From: Hypholoma sublateritium FD-334 SS-4
Taxonomy: Eukaryota > Basidiomycota > Agaricomycetes > Agaricales > Strophariaceae
Length of the DNA: 64,000 nt
NCBI GenBank assembly: GCA_000827495.1
Contig: KN817596.1
Coordinates: 36,942-100,941, forward strand
Direction of reading: 5' to 3'
The notes below the pieces were generated by a model. The model made no database searches, was not told where the DNA came from, and saw nothing but the letters and a program-made list of their open reading frames with translations. Made by a program: the position numbers and the translations under genes. Shown here in pieces: positions 8,994-20,734 of the stretch. Each line of letters opens with the position of its first letter. The first letter of the stretch is position 1.

Positions 8994-9970
8994 GCGCGCG
9001 CCCGCCGACCTGTCCTCGTCCTGTTCTGTCCTGTCCTGTCCTCCCTTACCTTCCCGCCCTGCTTCGTCTCGTCTCGTCTCGTCTTCACTTGCCCTCGCCT
9101 TCCTGCCTCGTCGCGTCTTGCCCTTCCCGTCCTGTCCTGTTTGATCGCCGCCGATCGCTTATACCACCCTTCCCCTCTCCGCCTCGTTCTGCCTGCCTGC
9201 CTCATTCTGCCTCGTTCCAGCGAATCGCCTGTTTATATCTGCGTATATGCCCCTCGTCATCTCCTCCGTCGCCGCGTTCCGCGCGCCACCACCCCCAGCT
9301 CCATCCAGCTCAACCGGACCGCGCGTGCGCCTTCGCCTCCTCTTTCGCCTCCGTCACCACCACCACCACCACCCAACCACCACCCACCCGCCCGCGGCCC
9401 GCTTCTCGCTCGCTGCGCTCGCTCGCGCGAAGAGCGGCGCCGGCTGTTTATCTAATGTGTACCGTCCTGTATCCCTATCTACGTACCTACTATCCCCCCA
9501 CCCACCCCGGCCTCGGCCCCGCCGCCTCTACCCGGGGCCCGCCCTACTCCAACTCTTACGACCCCCCCCCCACCTTACCCCAAACTACCAACTCATCCGC
9601 CCGCCGTTGCGCTGCCGTCGCGCGCTACGTACCCCTCCTCCCTCCCTCAACTAACCGATCTGACTCGACCCGCCCTATGTGCTGTGCTGTGCGCGCCTAC
9701 CTACGGATAGCTTATGCATGCGTTTGCGTCGTCCGTATTTGTGTCTGTGCGCCGTCCGTCCGTCCGTCCGTACCTGTTTGTATTGTTATAGTTGGTTGGT
9801 GCGTATCCCCACCTACCTCCTCGGCCCACCTGCCCAAAGGGCGTCCGCTCGTTTTTGTTTTTTGTTTTGTATTGCGCGCGCGGGTGGGTGGGGGCGGTGG
9901 AAAATGAAGAGAGAATGGGAAGGAGAAGAGAGAAGAAGAAGACGAAGAAAAAGCGGTTGACTGGCTGTTG
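8994..9970. other. 3' flank of the bHLH gene, pyrimidine-rich low complexity
   Basis: CT-rich sequence with short tandem runs: CGTCT repeats near 9,066-9,085, CCTGT runs near 9,025-9,040, a CACCAC run near 9,357-9,372 and CCGT repeats near 9,757-9,772. Open frames here are low-complexity Pro/Arg/Ser and are not credible genes. It probably contains the 3' UTR of the bHLH gene. Confidence 0.5.
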
Positions 9971-10139
9971 GTAGTTTAAATCGTATTAGCGCTTATAGAT
10001 GCGTTGGCTGGATTTTTTGGGTGGGTGTGAGTTGAGCTGCGATGTGTTGAGGAATGATGGGGTGGGGCCTCTGGCGCGCTGGCGTCGGGCGCTGGGTGCG
10101 CGCGCGTGTACTGTGGGAGCGAGGCTGCGCGTAGAGGCG

Positions 10140-10880
10140 CGTGCGGCTGTAGTGCGAACTGGGGGACGCGCGGTGCGCTGCGGGCGCTGCGGCTGGTACT
10201 GCGGCCGACGCTGAGGGCAGCGCGGCGGCCCGGGCGCATTCTCAGCGCTCCGCACTCAAGCTCAGCGCTCAAGGCCCGCACTGTCTTTGTGGGTGGCGGT
10301 CTCAGCGGGACCGTCCTAAGCGGCGCGCATCGCGCCGCTGCGAAGTCGGCCCGGTATTTAGTTAGTTAGACAAAGCGTGTGCGCGGCTCAGAGGCGGGAC
10401 CGCACACTGCGTATAGTATTCTGCCTAGCGTTCTCATCACCCGCCATCTTAAAAACGACCAGGAGGAGGAGGACAATTGGCATTTGTATTCTCCGCGACG
10501 GGTGCGTGCGGCTGTGGGGCGGTGGTGCGGCTGTAGCGCGCACTTGGGACGCGCGGCGCGCGTGGCGCTCGTACTGGGGCCGGCGCTGGGCGCATTCTCT
10601 GCGCTCACGCGCACGCTCACGCTCAAGCTCAAGCTCAAGGCGCGCACTGTCTCTTTCGGTGGACTGCACGGGGCGGTCTCAGCGGGACCCGTACGTGCTA
10701 AGCGTCGCGCACCCGACGTTAGCGCGGCCCGGTATTTAGTTAGTTAGACAAAGCGTGTGCGCGGCTCAGAGGCGGGACCGCACGCTGCGTATACTTAGTC
10801 TGCCGTCATTCTCATCGCCCGCCATGTTACCTACGACCAGGCAGGGGGAGGACAATTGGCATTGTATTCTCGGTCTCGCG
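10140..10880 (+). repeat. Tandem duplication, two units of about 375 bp
   Basis: About 10,140-10,505 and 10,506-10,880 are direct copies. The best-kept block, GGTATTTAGTTAGTTAGACA and the roughly 50 bases after it, starts at 10,352 and again at 10,732. Each unit also holds GTGCGGCTGTAG near its start, CAAGCTCA-rich runs, a CTCAGCGGGACC block and a GGACAATTGGCATT block near its end. No gene is seen inside. Confidence 0.75.
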
Positions 10881-11509
10881 GGCTTATCGCGGCCGCCGCC
10901 GCGTGCGCTCCCACGCCCGCTGGGGCGTGTGCGTCTGGAGTGTGTAACTCAAGAAGCGTACATGGGCCCGGGCGCCGCCCATTGCACTTCGCGGGAGGGG
11001 GGGTCGTGTGCCAGTAATTGGACGGGCAGACGCGCCCGTGCGCGGCCGCTGCTGGTATGCAAGTACCCATGCAGTAGCAGGAGGCATACATACACATCGG
11101 GCCCGCAGACAGGGGCCGCGTCGCGTGGCGACCATTGCCAGTGCGCTATACTGGAAGACGACAGGAACGGGACCGGGGACATAGCGCGGATGATACATAT
11201 GTACGGACGAGGCGTTACAAGGGCCTACCTACAGCCAGCGACGGCGACGGCGGCCGGGCCCGCATCGCAATCGCGCGTCGGGACCGCGCCGCGCCACGGC
11301 GGCGGCGCTGGTTGTCAATGCAGTGGCGCGTGTTTGTATGCAACGCAAAATTTTGGTGGGTAGCTGGCGCGGAATGGAACCGTCCCGCTGGGCTTCCTTC
11401 CGGGCAATGGACGCGCCGCATTTGAATTGGTTATTATTCCACCGAAATCCTCACTGGGGCGCAACGAGACAAATGGGCAGGCTGTACTTATTTCGGGGGG
11501 CCGTGTCCA
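10881..11509. other. No gene seen
   Basis: GC-rich sequence between the tandem duplication and the transposon. No frame with a recognisable domain, no signal-peptide start of the kind found at 1.4-3.5 kb. Confidence 0.4.
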
Positions 11510-14475
11510 GAAGGTATGGCGGTCCGTTTGGGGAAAAAATCCCGAAACATTTTTCCTCACCCCGGAAACATTTTGTATTATACTTGAGCTATGTATTATA
11601 GTTATTATTACTTCACACAATAATATTTTAGGTTCCCATATTAACATTTCCGGTGCGCAGAATTACATTTCAAGTGCGCGTGAAAACATTGTATTGCGCG
11701 GATTATTTATTGAGTGCGCGTAAAAACATTCAGTGAGCGCGTTTATATTTTGACGTGCGCAGAAATACATTAAGCTGCGCAGATTTATTTCTCAAGTGCG
11801 CCGAAAAACATTAGGNGCGCAGATATATTTTACAAGTGCGCCTAAACATTTGTGATAGTCGACGAGGGGTCGAAGCCGACAAGCCGTGCTTATATAATTG
11901 ATCCAAATCGGCAAAAGGCGAGCCTCTGCCGGATACGCCGTGAATTGTTTGGCTCATGCCCACGCTCCAGCGGCTAGCCCGTCGAGAGCGGCGGGCGCCT
12001 GCAGGTCATTGCGTTCCCACTGCTTTTGTGCACAAGATTCAGTCCCTTCTCCCAGCGTGTGACTACTTGACAAGTACGCCCCGAGCCAGTGCAGGCCCGG
12101 TGGATGCGATAGGGCAGCGGCGAGGTGAACGGGGCTGCAGGGCATGGGAAGGCCTATCGGTGTCCGAGGTACCAAGGTCTGTCAGCTCAGCGAGACAGGT
12201 TATGTATTTGGGGAGATATAGCATAGATGCAGCATATCAGACCTATTCAGCGCGAGGCCATAATGACTGCATGTGCCGGTGAGGGAGACGAAGCGCGGAC
12301 CTCAGGCGCAACGGTTACTCCAGCGCACAGTTGGGCAGCACACACGCCTCACCCGGGACTCACGCACCACACCACCGCTCACCCGCGGCGGCGCGCTTCC
12401 ATCAGTCAGTCTTCATAGTGTTTAATCTAGCTCTCTGCTATAATCATTGACATTGCAGCATGCGGCATCCCCCCCAATCATGGACCAAGAATGGGCTNTT
12501 CTACGTATATCAATGTGTTATGTGTGTCCACACCAGCACAGAGTGCCATGGATACTAACTTTATGCCACAATAGGTCGAAAGCGGCTGTAAACTGATTAC
12601 ACTTGGAATGTGAAATTTCTTGCACCTACAGCGGACTCACCTTCACGCGCGCTGCCACCACTTCACGGTGCGTCGCGTGGANTGCATCCACTTCATGATT
12701 GCTTCATGTCGGACTCACGTCAGCGTAAATCAACACCAACAAATTGTCTGGAACCACTGATGTACACCATATCGCGGTAGACTTAGCGTGCAGCTGCATT
12801 GGTTGATCCCAGACACANGCAAAGTGCTGCAATGCGCCGTATTATCTCAGATCTACTCAGAGTCAGTGTGCGTTTGAATGAACGGCAGAGTGACGTAAAC
12901 TTGCACGCGACTCAGACGCCCGTGATGTAACGCAACTAAATTCTGTTTTTGAGTGTACCTGCGAGAGTAGTGTACGACCAAGGCGGGGTCCATACTCGAC
13001 ATGAGGGACGAGATCGCGCAGTACAANCTCATTCACGGGCCGCACTCCTGGCTGTGCGTGTGGGCCGTGGCCGTCGCGCTGACGTGACCCGGCGTTGTNC
13101 CTGNGTATAAGGTNCTTGATCNCGTGTTCATGGAGATGATGCTGCGCTGGTTCTATGGCGCCGTCGCGGCGGGACGTGCACGCGCGGCACTTGCACACAT
13201 GGTGTTCGTCAAGACGCAGGAGCTGAAGCACATGCACGAGGAGCACCGCGAGCTTNATGGGTGCAGCCGTCTGGATGGATCTTGAATGTAAATGGAAATA
13301 AAAGTAACAAAACAAAGAGGCAGTGCNCTACCGCGTGTACGGGCGCCTAAATTTGACAATGTGTCGATTGTCGTGCTTCGGTGAATTATCAAGCGCGGGC
13401 CNGGTGCGGATACTAAGTGTGCCGATGAAGGACCTCGGGAAATGCAAAGATGTTGACAAATCAAATTGAAAGTGCAAGAAATACGTAGAGCGTCGTCGGG
13501 CGATGTGCGTCGGCGAACGTGGGAATGCAGCGGAGAGCGCGGGAGTGCCTTCGTCGATTTTCGTGGCTGGCGTGAGCACGGGCTCATCAGCGGCCATGTA
13601 TGCACCCACTCGACCATCATCGTCTGAATCTCCTATTGGTATCGAGCGCCGCCGTCGACAGCGTAGCGCGGGATGCAAACACCCCATATCGCTGGCTGTG
13701 GTGCAAAATAATGCAGTTTTCTTCTTATATTAGCTACGAAAGAATACAAAAAGCCAGATCATCAAGCCGCACGACGCGCCGTGACAAAGAAACTGCATCT
13801 CGTGCATAAAATTGAGACACGCTTGGCCAACGTTGGGCTGTCGATTGTGCCCATGTTGTCTCGCTGCCGCAGGCCTAGACACTACCACACTCATCCATCA
13901 AACATTTTCCCACCTGATAGACGCATAAGGCGGTAAAAGAGCTTGGCGTTGACTAGTATGAGTGTGGAATTGCGGTGCGCTGCAGGCGCCCGCCGCTCTC
14001 GACGGGCTAGCCGCTGGAGCGTGGGCATGAGCCAAACAATTCACTGCGTATCCGGCAGAGGCTCGCCTTTTGCCGATTTGGATCAATTATATAAGCACGG
14101 CTTGTCGGCTTCGACCCCTCGTCGACTTATCACAAATGTTTAGGCGCACTTGTAAAATATATCTGCGCACCTAATGTTTTTCGGCGCACTTGAGAAATAA
14201 ATCTGCGCAGCTTAATGTATTTCTGCGCACGTCAAAATATAAACGCGCTCACTGAATGTTTTTACGCGCACTCAATAAATAATCCGCGCAATACAATGTT
14301 TTCACGCGCACTTGAAATGTAATTCTGCGCACCGGAAATGTTAATATGGGAACCTAAAATATTATTGTGTGAAGTAATAATAACTATAATACATAGCTCA
14401 AGTATAATACAAAATGTTTCCGGGGTGAGGAAAAATGTTCCTGGATTTTTTCCCCAAACGGACCGCCATAGAAGG
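11510..14475. mobile_element. 2,956-bp DNA transposon with 489-bp terminal inverted repeats
   Basis: Element 11515-14470, flanked by direct GAAGG (11510-11514 and 14471-14475). Terminal inverted repeats start TATGGCGGTCCGTTTGGGG and extend about 489 bp on each side (to about 12,003 and from about 13,982) with few differences. Inside each repeat there is an array of alternating GTGCGC-AAACATT and GCGCAG-TTTA blocks about 20-30 bp apart, the kind of subterminal motif that transposases bind. The 1.98-kb interior contains several undetermined bases (N) and no recognisable transposase, so it seems non-autonomous. Superfamily unresolved; a 5-bp target duplication restricts the choice. Confidence 0.85.
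13350..13600. repeat. Interior transposon segment shared with 57.4-57.8 kb
   Basis: Two blocks match 57,410-57,800 in the same orientation. In the better block, 13,480-13,590 against 57,689-57,795 (GAAATACGTAGAGCG-like through GGCTCATCAG-like), identity is roughly 85% by eye. A shorter block around TGTCGATTG and GGATACTA is also shared. It may be host DNA picked up by the transposon, or a dispersed repeat. Confidence 0.6.
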
Positions 14476-17400
14476 CGGATATTTGCACGGAGTGATGCTC
14501 CTCTAACATTACATAGGGGTGGAAAGATCCCGCGACACTAATCCGAGTCTCCCTTGTTTACAGACGCACTTACTAATTTAGTGGTGCATTACAATTCGGG
14601 GAGTGGGAGCAAGGGAACGCACGGGTATCACCCGGCCCGCTGTGTGATGCGGCGAGCCTAATATAACGTACTTACCTGCTGATTATCGACGCAGGCGTGA
14701 TCTACCCCGTTCTCTGCGTGTTTGCGCTAACTGTCATGCATGATGTGTCGCGCTCTGCGGTCGGAAGGCAACTGGCGTCTGTGCATACCTTCTTCGTGAC
14801 TGCGACTTGAAGTTTTTTAGCCTGGCGGTGAAACGGCGATCGCGTCAGGCTATTTATACGCGCCGTGATGTGGATGGCGGAAAATCAGCGAGGAGATGAG
14901 GCTAGGCAGGCTGGGGTAGCAGCATCAGCGGCGCGGACAGCTGACAGGGCATCTGCATCAGCTGCGACGCGGACACCATCGCGATGGCGCGGGGGGGTGT
15001 GCGGCTGGCCACATGCCACGATGATGCGCAAAGTTAGCAGGGCGTCAGTGCGCTATAAATACAGCGCTCGAGCAGGCGTCGTGCTCCGGTGCTCGAACTT
15101 GCGGGTGGCGACGCGGCGGTGCACGGGCTTCTGCCCGTCTCGAGACTAGCGCGCGGGATGGGTATGATTGCACGCCGCTGAGCATGCTACTGCTACGTTG
15201 TTATTTTGCCTGCGACGAATCGGGTGCGTCGAGATGTATCTGCCGGCGCCGCCAGCACCTGCTGCGACACAAAGACACAGGTGATAGCAGCACAAACCAA
15301 GCCGCGCGTGCGTCGCCGCCGCCGCCGCTCGCGACGCCGTCCCGTCTTTAATAATACTAATACGGATATAGCGTTCGCGTGATACGTGCACGGGCTCGCC
15401 GCGCGACTGCCTGATCAGTACATCAGCATTATCACAGCTCTTGTGGCGGGCGTGGCAGGCTCTAGAATGCGTGTAAATAGACCCAGCGGGAGATTTTCCG
15501 GTGCCCACGAAACCTTGATAACCTCGCGCGCCATGCTGGGCTGCTCCCCTTTCTTGGTGGCTGCCTCTGCCGACTGCGCTATCAGACAGGGATGGGCAGC
15601 TAGTGGCTGTTGTGTCGGGCAGCGGGGCTCTTATTGATTACGTTATGTATATTACGGGTGCTACGGGCCATTTGGACGAGGAGAAATATATTTTATTCGT
15701 GGTCTGATGGTATATTGGAAACGCCATATCACCTCGTCGAGGCGTATGCCCGCCACGTAGCAAGACATACGCCGCAAAAATCCGGCCGTTGGGTTGGGAC
15801 ATATATACATACACCCTCAACTCAGGTGGTGATTTTCCCGGCACGGCTGACCTCGAGCAGCGAATTTAGGCTGCTATACAGAGGCGGCTTTATATAGGCA
15901 GTCATCAGCGCCGATCCCACATGGACGAGACCACTTAGCTGGGGTTTTTATGTCTGGATATGTCGCGGATAAGTGGACGGTTAAGCTGCCAGGCTGATGG
16001 CGCTTAGATGGCTCGAACCGGGAGCGAGCGAGATAAGTGGAGGAAGCATCGTGCTTGATCAGAGATAAGGCGGATCGCTATCTCGGCGTCGCTACTGCGT
16101 CTGTTTGAGGGAGAAGCGAATATGCCGGGATACGGAGGTGTTGAGTTATGTCCTTTGTCGAGGCAACCAGGGCGGCAAGTCACTACGGTAATGAAATGAA
16201 TGGTCAATATGTATGTATGTACTCGAGCAGTGTCGCGGGAACGGGAGTTCACGATGATATTACGTTACATGTGCACTTGCTCTGGGAAGCTGGACGCGAA
16301 CGCCACGCAGAGCTAATTGTAACGCAAACTAACGACATTATACTTCGATTAGAACAATCCACACTTTTTCTCCGGGTTCTTTGTCTGGCGTTCTCTGGCG
16401 CCTTGCGTTTGTGCGCCGCGAGAAAGCTGAGTTGCCGAGAGTTCGTATCGGAGATACATATACAATCTGCTTCAGATAAATCATATGTTCATGTACATTT
16501 TGGATGCGATCCACGCGCATTCCTTCCACTTACGGTCGGTTTTTGAGCTGAGTTTACGTCCGCGCAGTGATATTACTGGAAGCCACAGGTCTGGGGAGCT
16601 TGAACGCCCAATCATTTGCTTTGAATGGCGACGCCAATCTCTTGCCGATCTGCAGCGATATGTGTGCACGGACTGTATAATTATTTAATGTGCCTCAGCG
16701 AGCCCTTGCGCTGCCGCGCGCTACCGCCAAACCATACAAATGTGTCGCGTGCAGAGCGTGCGGTCGGGGGTACTCTCAAGCGCAATTCGTTCTCTGTCGC
16801 TCGAAGCCGTTGCGCGTCCGACGCTCTATACTCGGGGGAACGCACATAATCTCACGCAAGACTCACAGGCTCGCGAAACGGCCTAGTATACCTCTTATAG
16901 CGCCTTGTGGACATCTCCACGCGTGTAGAGCCGGGTTCGCAAGCTTTCAGCGCAGCGTCTCGCCTGCCCTCGCCTCTTTGAATCGTATTTCATAGAGTAA
17001 TTGAATACAACGATGCAGCGCATGCTGCGACGGTCGACGCTTATCTGTGTTGTACATGCGCGCTTCCGCTTACTCGCTGCCGCGACTCTGATTCTATACA
17101 ATCTGTGGCTTTTATGCGATCTTTAGGCTGTAGCAGTAATATATTGACCTGGGTTTATCAGGGGAATGGGACGCTTGGTCTCCCAGTGGCGCCCGGTGCG
17201 ACTAGGCTCGAGCTAGACTCTCGTTGACCCCGAAAATTTACACAAAATAATCATGGTTTACGATTTCTGGACGCGTGTACCATATGGCTATCCGAAAGCG
17301 TGTTTTAGAGAGCAAGTACTGCGCCTGCGCTGACCCCGGAGTGCAAGTTTGTTCCGTCGACTGCAGTGGCATTCGACACACTGCTTGCGTAGAAAAACTT

Positions 17401-17697
17401 GAAAAGATCTACTCACTGTCAGTGCGCGATACTGACACAAAGTACCCATTTATTCCTTCATCATGCAGCTCCAGGCACTGCGGTCATTGTCAACAGTACG
17501 TATACGCACTGGGGGTCGCGTTCAGAGCGTGCCAGTGCGGGCCTCCCGGCCCGGAAATGCCGGCCGTAGTTTCAAACGCCGAATGAGACGCGCCGACGAC
17601 GATCATGCAGTTGTTCCGCCGACGCGACCTCACATTGTTCCCAAATCCTCTTCTGCTCGTACTCTCGAGGAAAAATTCCCTCACAAAAGCTTGCGCC
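14476..17697. other. 3.2 kb with no confident gene
   Basis: TATA-like strings occur near 14,848, 15,052 and 15,889, but none is followed by a credible start codon and signal sequence. A 100-codon cysteine-rich frame at 17,284-17,586 ends 112 bp before the endonuclease gene. It has no recognisable family and was not accepted as a gene. The end of this stretch must hold the endonuclease promoter. Confidence 0.35.
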
Positions 17698-19545
17698 ATG
17701 GTCACCACCCGTCAAAGCTCTGGGGCCACTCGCAATGTGGATCTGCCACCACCAGCGAAGAAACTGAAACGAAGTAGACCGTCCCAAGTATCAGGTACCT
17801 ATGGTGTTCGTGTCATCCGTCGTACCATAATGGCTCTAAATTAAAGGCTCAGATGACCCAAAAGCTCGTGAATCAGGGACTACGCAGGTGGAAGAAACAC
17901 TGGAGTGTCAATGTGATCCACCGCAGCCGGCAAAAAGGAAGGGGAAAGCCAAAGCGGCGGCGCAGAACATCGACCCATCCACGTTTCTGAAACGCGTTGA
18001 AAGCCCATGGATGGTGGGAGCCCATGTATCTACTGCAAAGGGGATTGAAAACGCGGTAACAAACGCTGCTGCCATCGGGTCAGTCGGATGTGGCGCGCCT
18101 TGTGTCGTGCAACTAATATGATCTGTAGAGCGAATTCATTTGCCCTTTTCGTGAAGTCTCAGCGGAAATGGGTATCCCCGGACCTGACAGAACATTCAAT
18201 CAAGGAGTTCAAGGCGAGGATGGAGAAGCACCGCTATGCGAACGGGATGGTGCTTGCTCACGGCAGTTATCTCATCAATTTGGGCAATCCTGACCCGTCA
18301 GTACTTCATTTATGAGCCTTATTTCTATTACGTATTTAAGGGAACTATAGCGATAGTCGTGCAAAATCATACGCGTGTTTTGTGGATGACCTGAAGCGAT
18401 GCGAAGCTTTGGGCATAGAACTCTATAATTTCCAGTGCGTCAAGTCACGTACTGCTTTGGACATCCTTCTACTACCTTGTTTCTGGCTTTCCCTTTTAGT
18501 CCCGGATCTACTGTCGGAAAGGCCACCACAGACGAATCACTTGCGCTAATCGCTGATTGTATAAACCGTGCACACCAAGAAACTCGTAATGTTATCGCGG
18601 TGTTGGAGAACATGGTGAAGTCGTCCATTCCAACGAATCAATTCTTGAATCTAATTCCGATTGGTGTAGGCTGGTGCAGGAAACATTGTAGGTTCAGAAT
18701 TTTCTCACTTAGCCGGTATCATCGAGAGGGTCGAGGATAAATCACGAGTTGGAGTATGTATTGACACGTGTACGTGTAATCGCTCATTAATAATTGCCTG
18801 CCGTCTAACCTTTTCTGATACAATACCAGGTCATGCATTCGCGGCGGTATGCTTTTTTGTCCAAGCACCGGAATGCCTTATGACCGTATCTCACAGGGAT
18901 ATGATATCAGAACAAAGGAAGGCTGGGAGTAAGTTTATCCCCGTTTCACTGGCCTCTTGTTGATCAATTATTCATACTTAGGAGTACAAGTATATTTTCA
19001 TTCCCTTGTCTTCGGTCGAATTCTAACATGGAATTAATCATCAGTGAAGGAATTTAATGAAACAGTAGGGGTGAAATACCTCCGTGGGATGCATCTCAAT
19101 GACTCGAAGACTGTTTATAAGTCGAAGAAAGATCGACACGAAAACATCGGGCTGTAAGTTCTACTGCTGCAAAATACAATCTATAATTACTTAATTGAGA
19201 TCTTGCAGCGGCTATTTAGGGCTCAACGCCTTCCATCACATACTTTCCGATTCTCGCACGCAGGGTATCCCGCTCATTTTGGAAACCCCGAGCTTCGAGC
19301 AACCGAAGGAAGTCTGGGGTAAAGAGATTGAGGTTCTACAACGACTTTCTGGAAATGTTCAGGACGAGAGTGGCAAGCCCGACTTTGATGGCCTCGTGGC
19401 TTTGATTAAAGGCGCTGTAAAAGAAGCAGAGACCAAAAACGGTGGTCTAAAGGCAAAGAAATCTGCTAAACCGAAGGCAGTTGATGTGAAAAGAAAGCGG
19501 AAAGGGTCTGTTGAAGACGATGAGGCTACCGAAGAGGACGATTAG
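17698..19545 (+). CDS. APN1: AP endonuclease, endonuclease IV / Apn1 family (430 aa)
   Basis: Eleven exons: 17698-17794, 17853-18078, 18129-18296, 18351-18434, 18500-18614, 18670-18769, 18830-18846, 18897-18928, 18982-18989, 19045-19153, 19209-19545; introns 50-65 nt, all phases agree. The enzyme cuts DNA 5' of abasic sites and removes 3' blocks in base-excision repair. Endonuclease IV landmarks appear in order: VGAHVS (His about 90), [71 protein letters not shown] and LILETP. They supply the His, Glu and Asp ligands of the three-zinc centre. The N-terminus (basic KKLKRSR, KRKGKAK) and the lysine-rich, acidic tail suggest nuclear import; longer than yeast Apn1. ATG at 17698 lies in GCCATGG. 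Exon 9 is only 8 nt; without it the frame breaks. The F-box gene converges 82 bp downstream. Confidence 0.93.
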
Positions 19546-19626
19546 GAGTTTGAGGTTATGGGAGTTTTACGTACGTGCACTCTGCTACGAAGTTATTATG
19601 GAAATTAACCTACGCACAATAAGTAA

Positions 19627-20734
19627 CTAGTCCCACGACGCTGAAAACATTCTACATGACTCGTGGACAATATCAGAATGGACCAGGGCTCGGTTTCGGA
19701 CACCTTGTTCCCAACGCTCGTATAAAACTACTTTTGCCTTCTTTACCACCATGGTATCAATCCTAAAAAGGTTTGTTGCCCTTTCGAAAATATGTGATAT
19801 GGCGTCTGATCTTTCATCGGCCCGTAATACAGTGTCGTTATCGGTCGTTGGGCCCAGAGAGAATACCAAGATCCTCAAGGTGGGTGGTAATGGAATCATC
19901 GCCATGTCCTTTTACATAAATTAACACGGCGTTAGGCATAAAAATCGATGTTGACAAAAAACGCACCGATTTGTGAAAGTCTCCTACAAGTTCCAAGAAG
20001 GTAAGCGAATGGAGATGACAGGCGATCATGCTGTATTTAATCGTGTTGAATCCATCCTCGAACGTGAGCGATTGTAGGTTCCCCATTTCTACAGCCAGCT
20101 TGTTCCGCACGTTGAATTCCCCATCATAGAAGGCATCGGCGATCCAGTGAAGGCGTCGTATACTACGGCCAGGCATCAGCGCTTCCACAACGTGCAGGTT
20201 TCCCTCTAAGCTAACGAGGTCAGGAAAGGCGCTTCGCGAGATTTCGACGGCCTCCCTGTGGATCCATCGTAGATGCTTCATACTCTTCTGTGACTGAGCC
20301 CATCTCATAAACTGGTCGTTCTTCGTGGAGTCGATTTGGATCCAGCTGAGGTTTTCGACCTGAAATGTGAGTCTGGGCATGGGGAGAATTTGCATTTCGT
20401 TGGCGGTCGCCATAATGGATAGCTCCTTCAGGTTTATCATCATAGGAAGGGTGATTCTGAGCAACTCCAAGCAGGTTATCCTCTGCTTCCCCGCTATGGG
20501 CGGCAGCTTGTAGCTTCGGACAAGGCAGGCGAGCCGAGGATCACTAGCAAGGGAGCTGAGGAACGTTATGTGTCGATAAGGGCTGAGATTTTTAGGGGAT
20601 CTGTAAAGTATCATGCTCGCCTCGGGGTAGAATCTTCTACACACTAAGGCGACCAGGTAGAGCGTCTGATAATCGTCAATTCGCCGGAGAATATTGCCAA
20701 GAATTTCGACAGGAAGTGGTAGACTTGCATGCAT
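19627..20734 (-). CDS. F-box protein (349 aa), paralogue of the 44.5-kb gene
   Basis: Two exons, 20734-19967 and 19908-19627, with a 58-nt phase-0 intron (donor GTGCGT). The N-terminus LPLPVEILGNILRRI and LVALVCRRFYPEA (residues about 5-40) is an F-box, which would bind Skp1 in an SCF ubiquitin ligase. The remainder is leucine-rich without clear repeats and would select the substrate. It aligns along its whole length with the gene at 44,497: shared FxxEAxxxLY, LPPIAGK, LSWIQ, KHLRWIHR, LEGNLHVVEAL, GRxIxRLHW and the same intron position. I chose the start at 20734 because it aligns with that paralogue's start; an in-frame ATG at 20800 would add 22 residues. Substrate unknown. Large F-box families are common in Agaricomycetes. 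Confidence 0.82.

Noticed and set aside
12863..13620. Minus-strand frames of about 150 codons inside the transposon
   Set aside because: They contain several undetermined codons and no transposase motif; the similar frame at 57.6-57.9 kb shows only shared repeat DNA.
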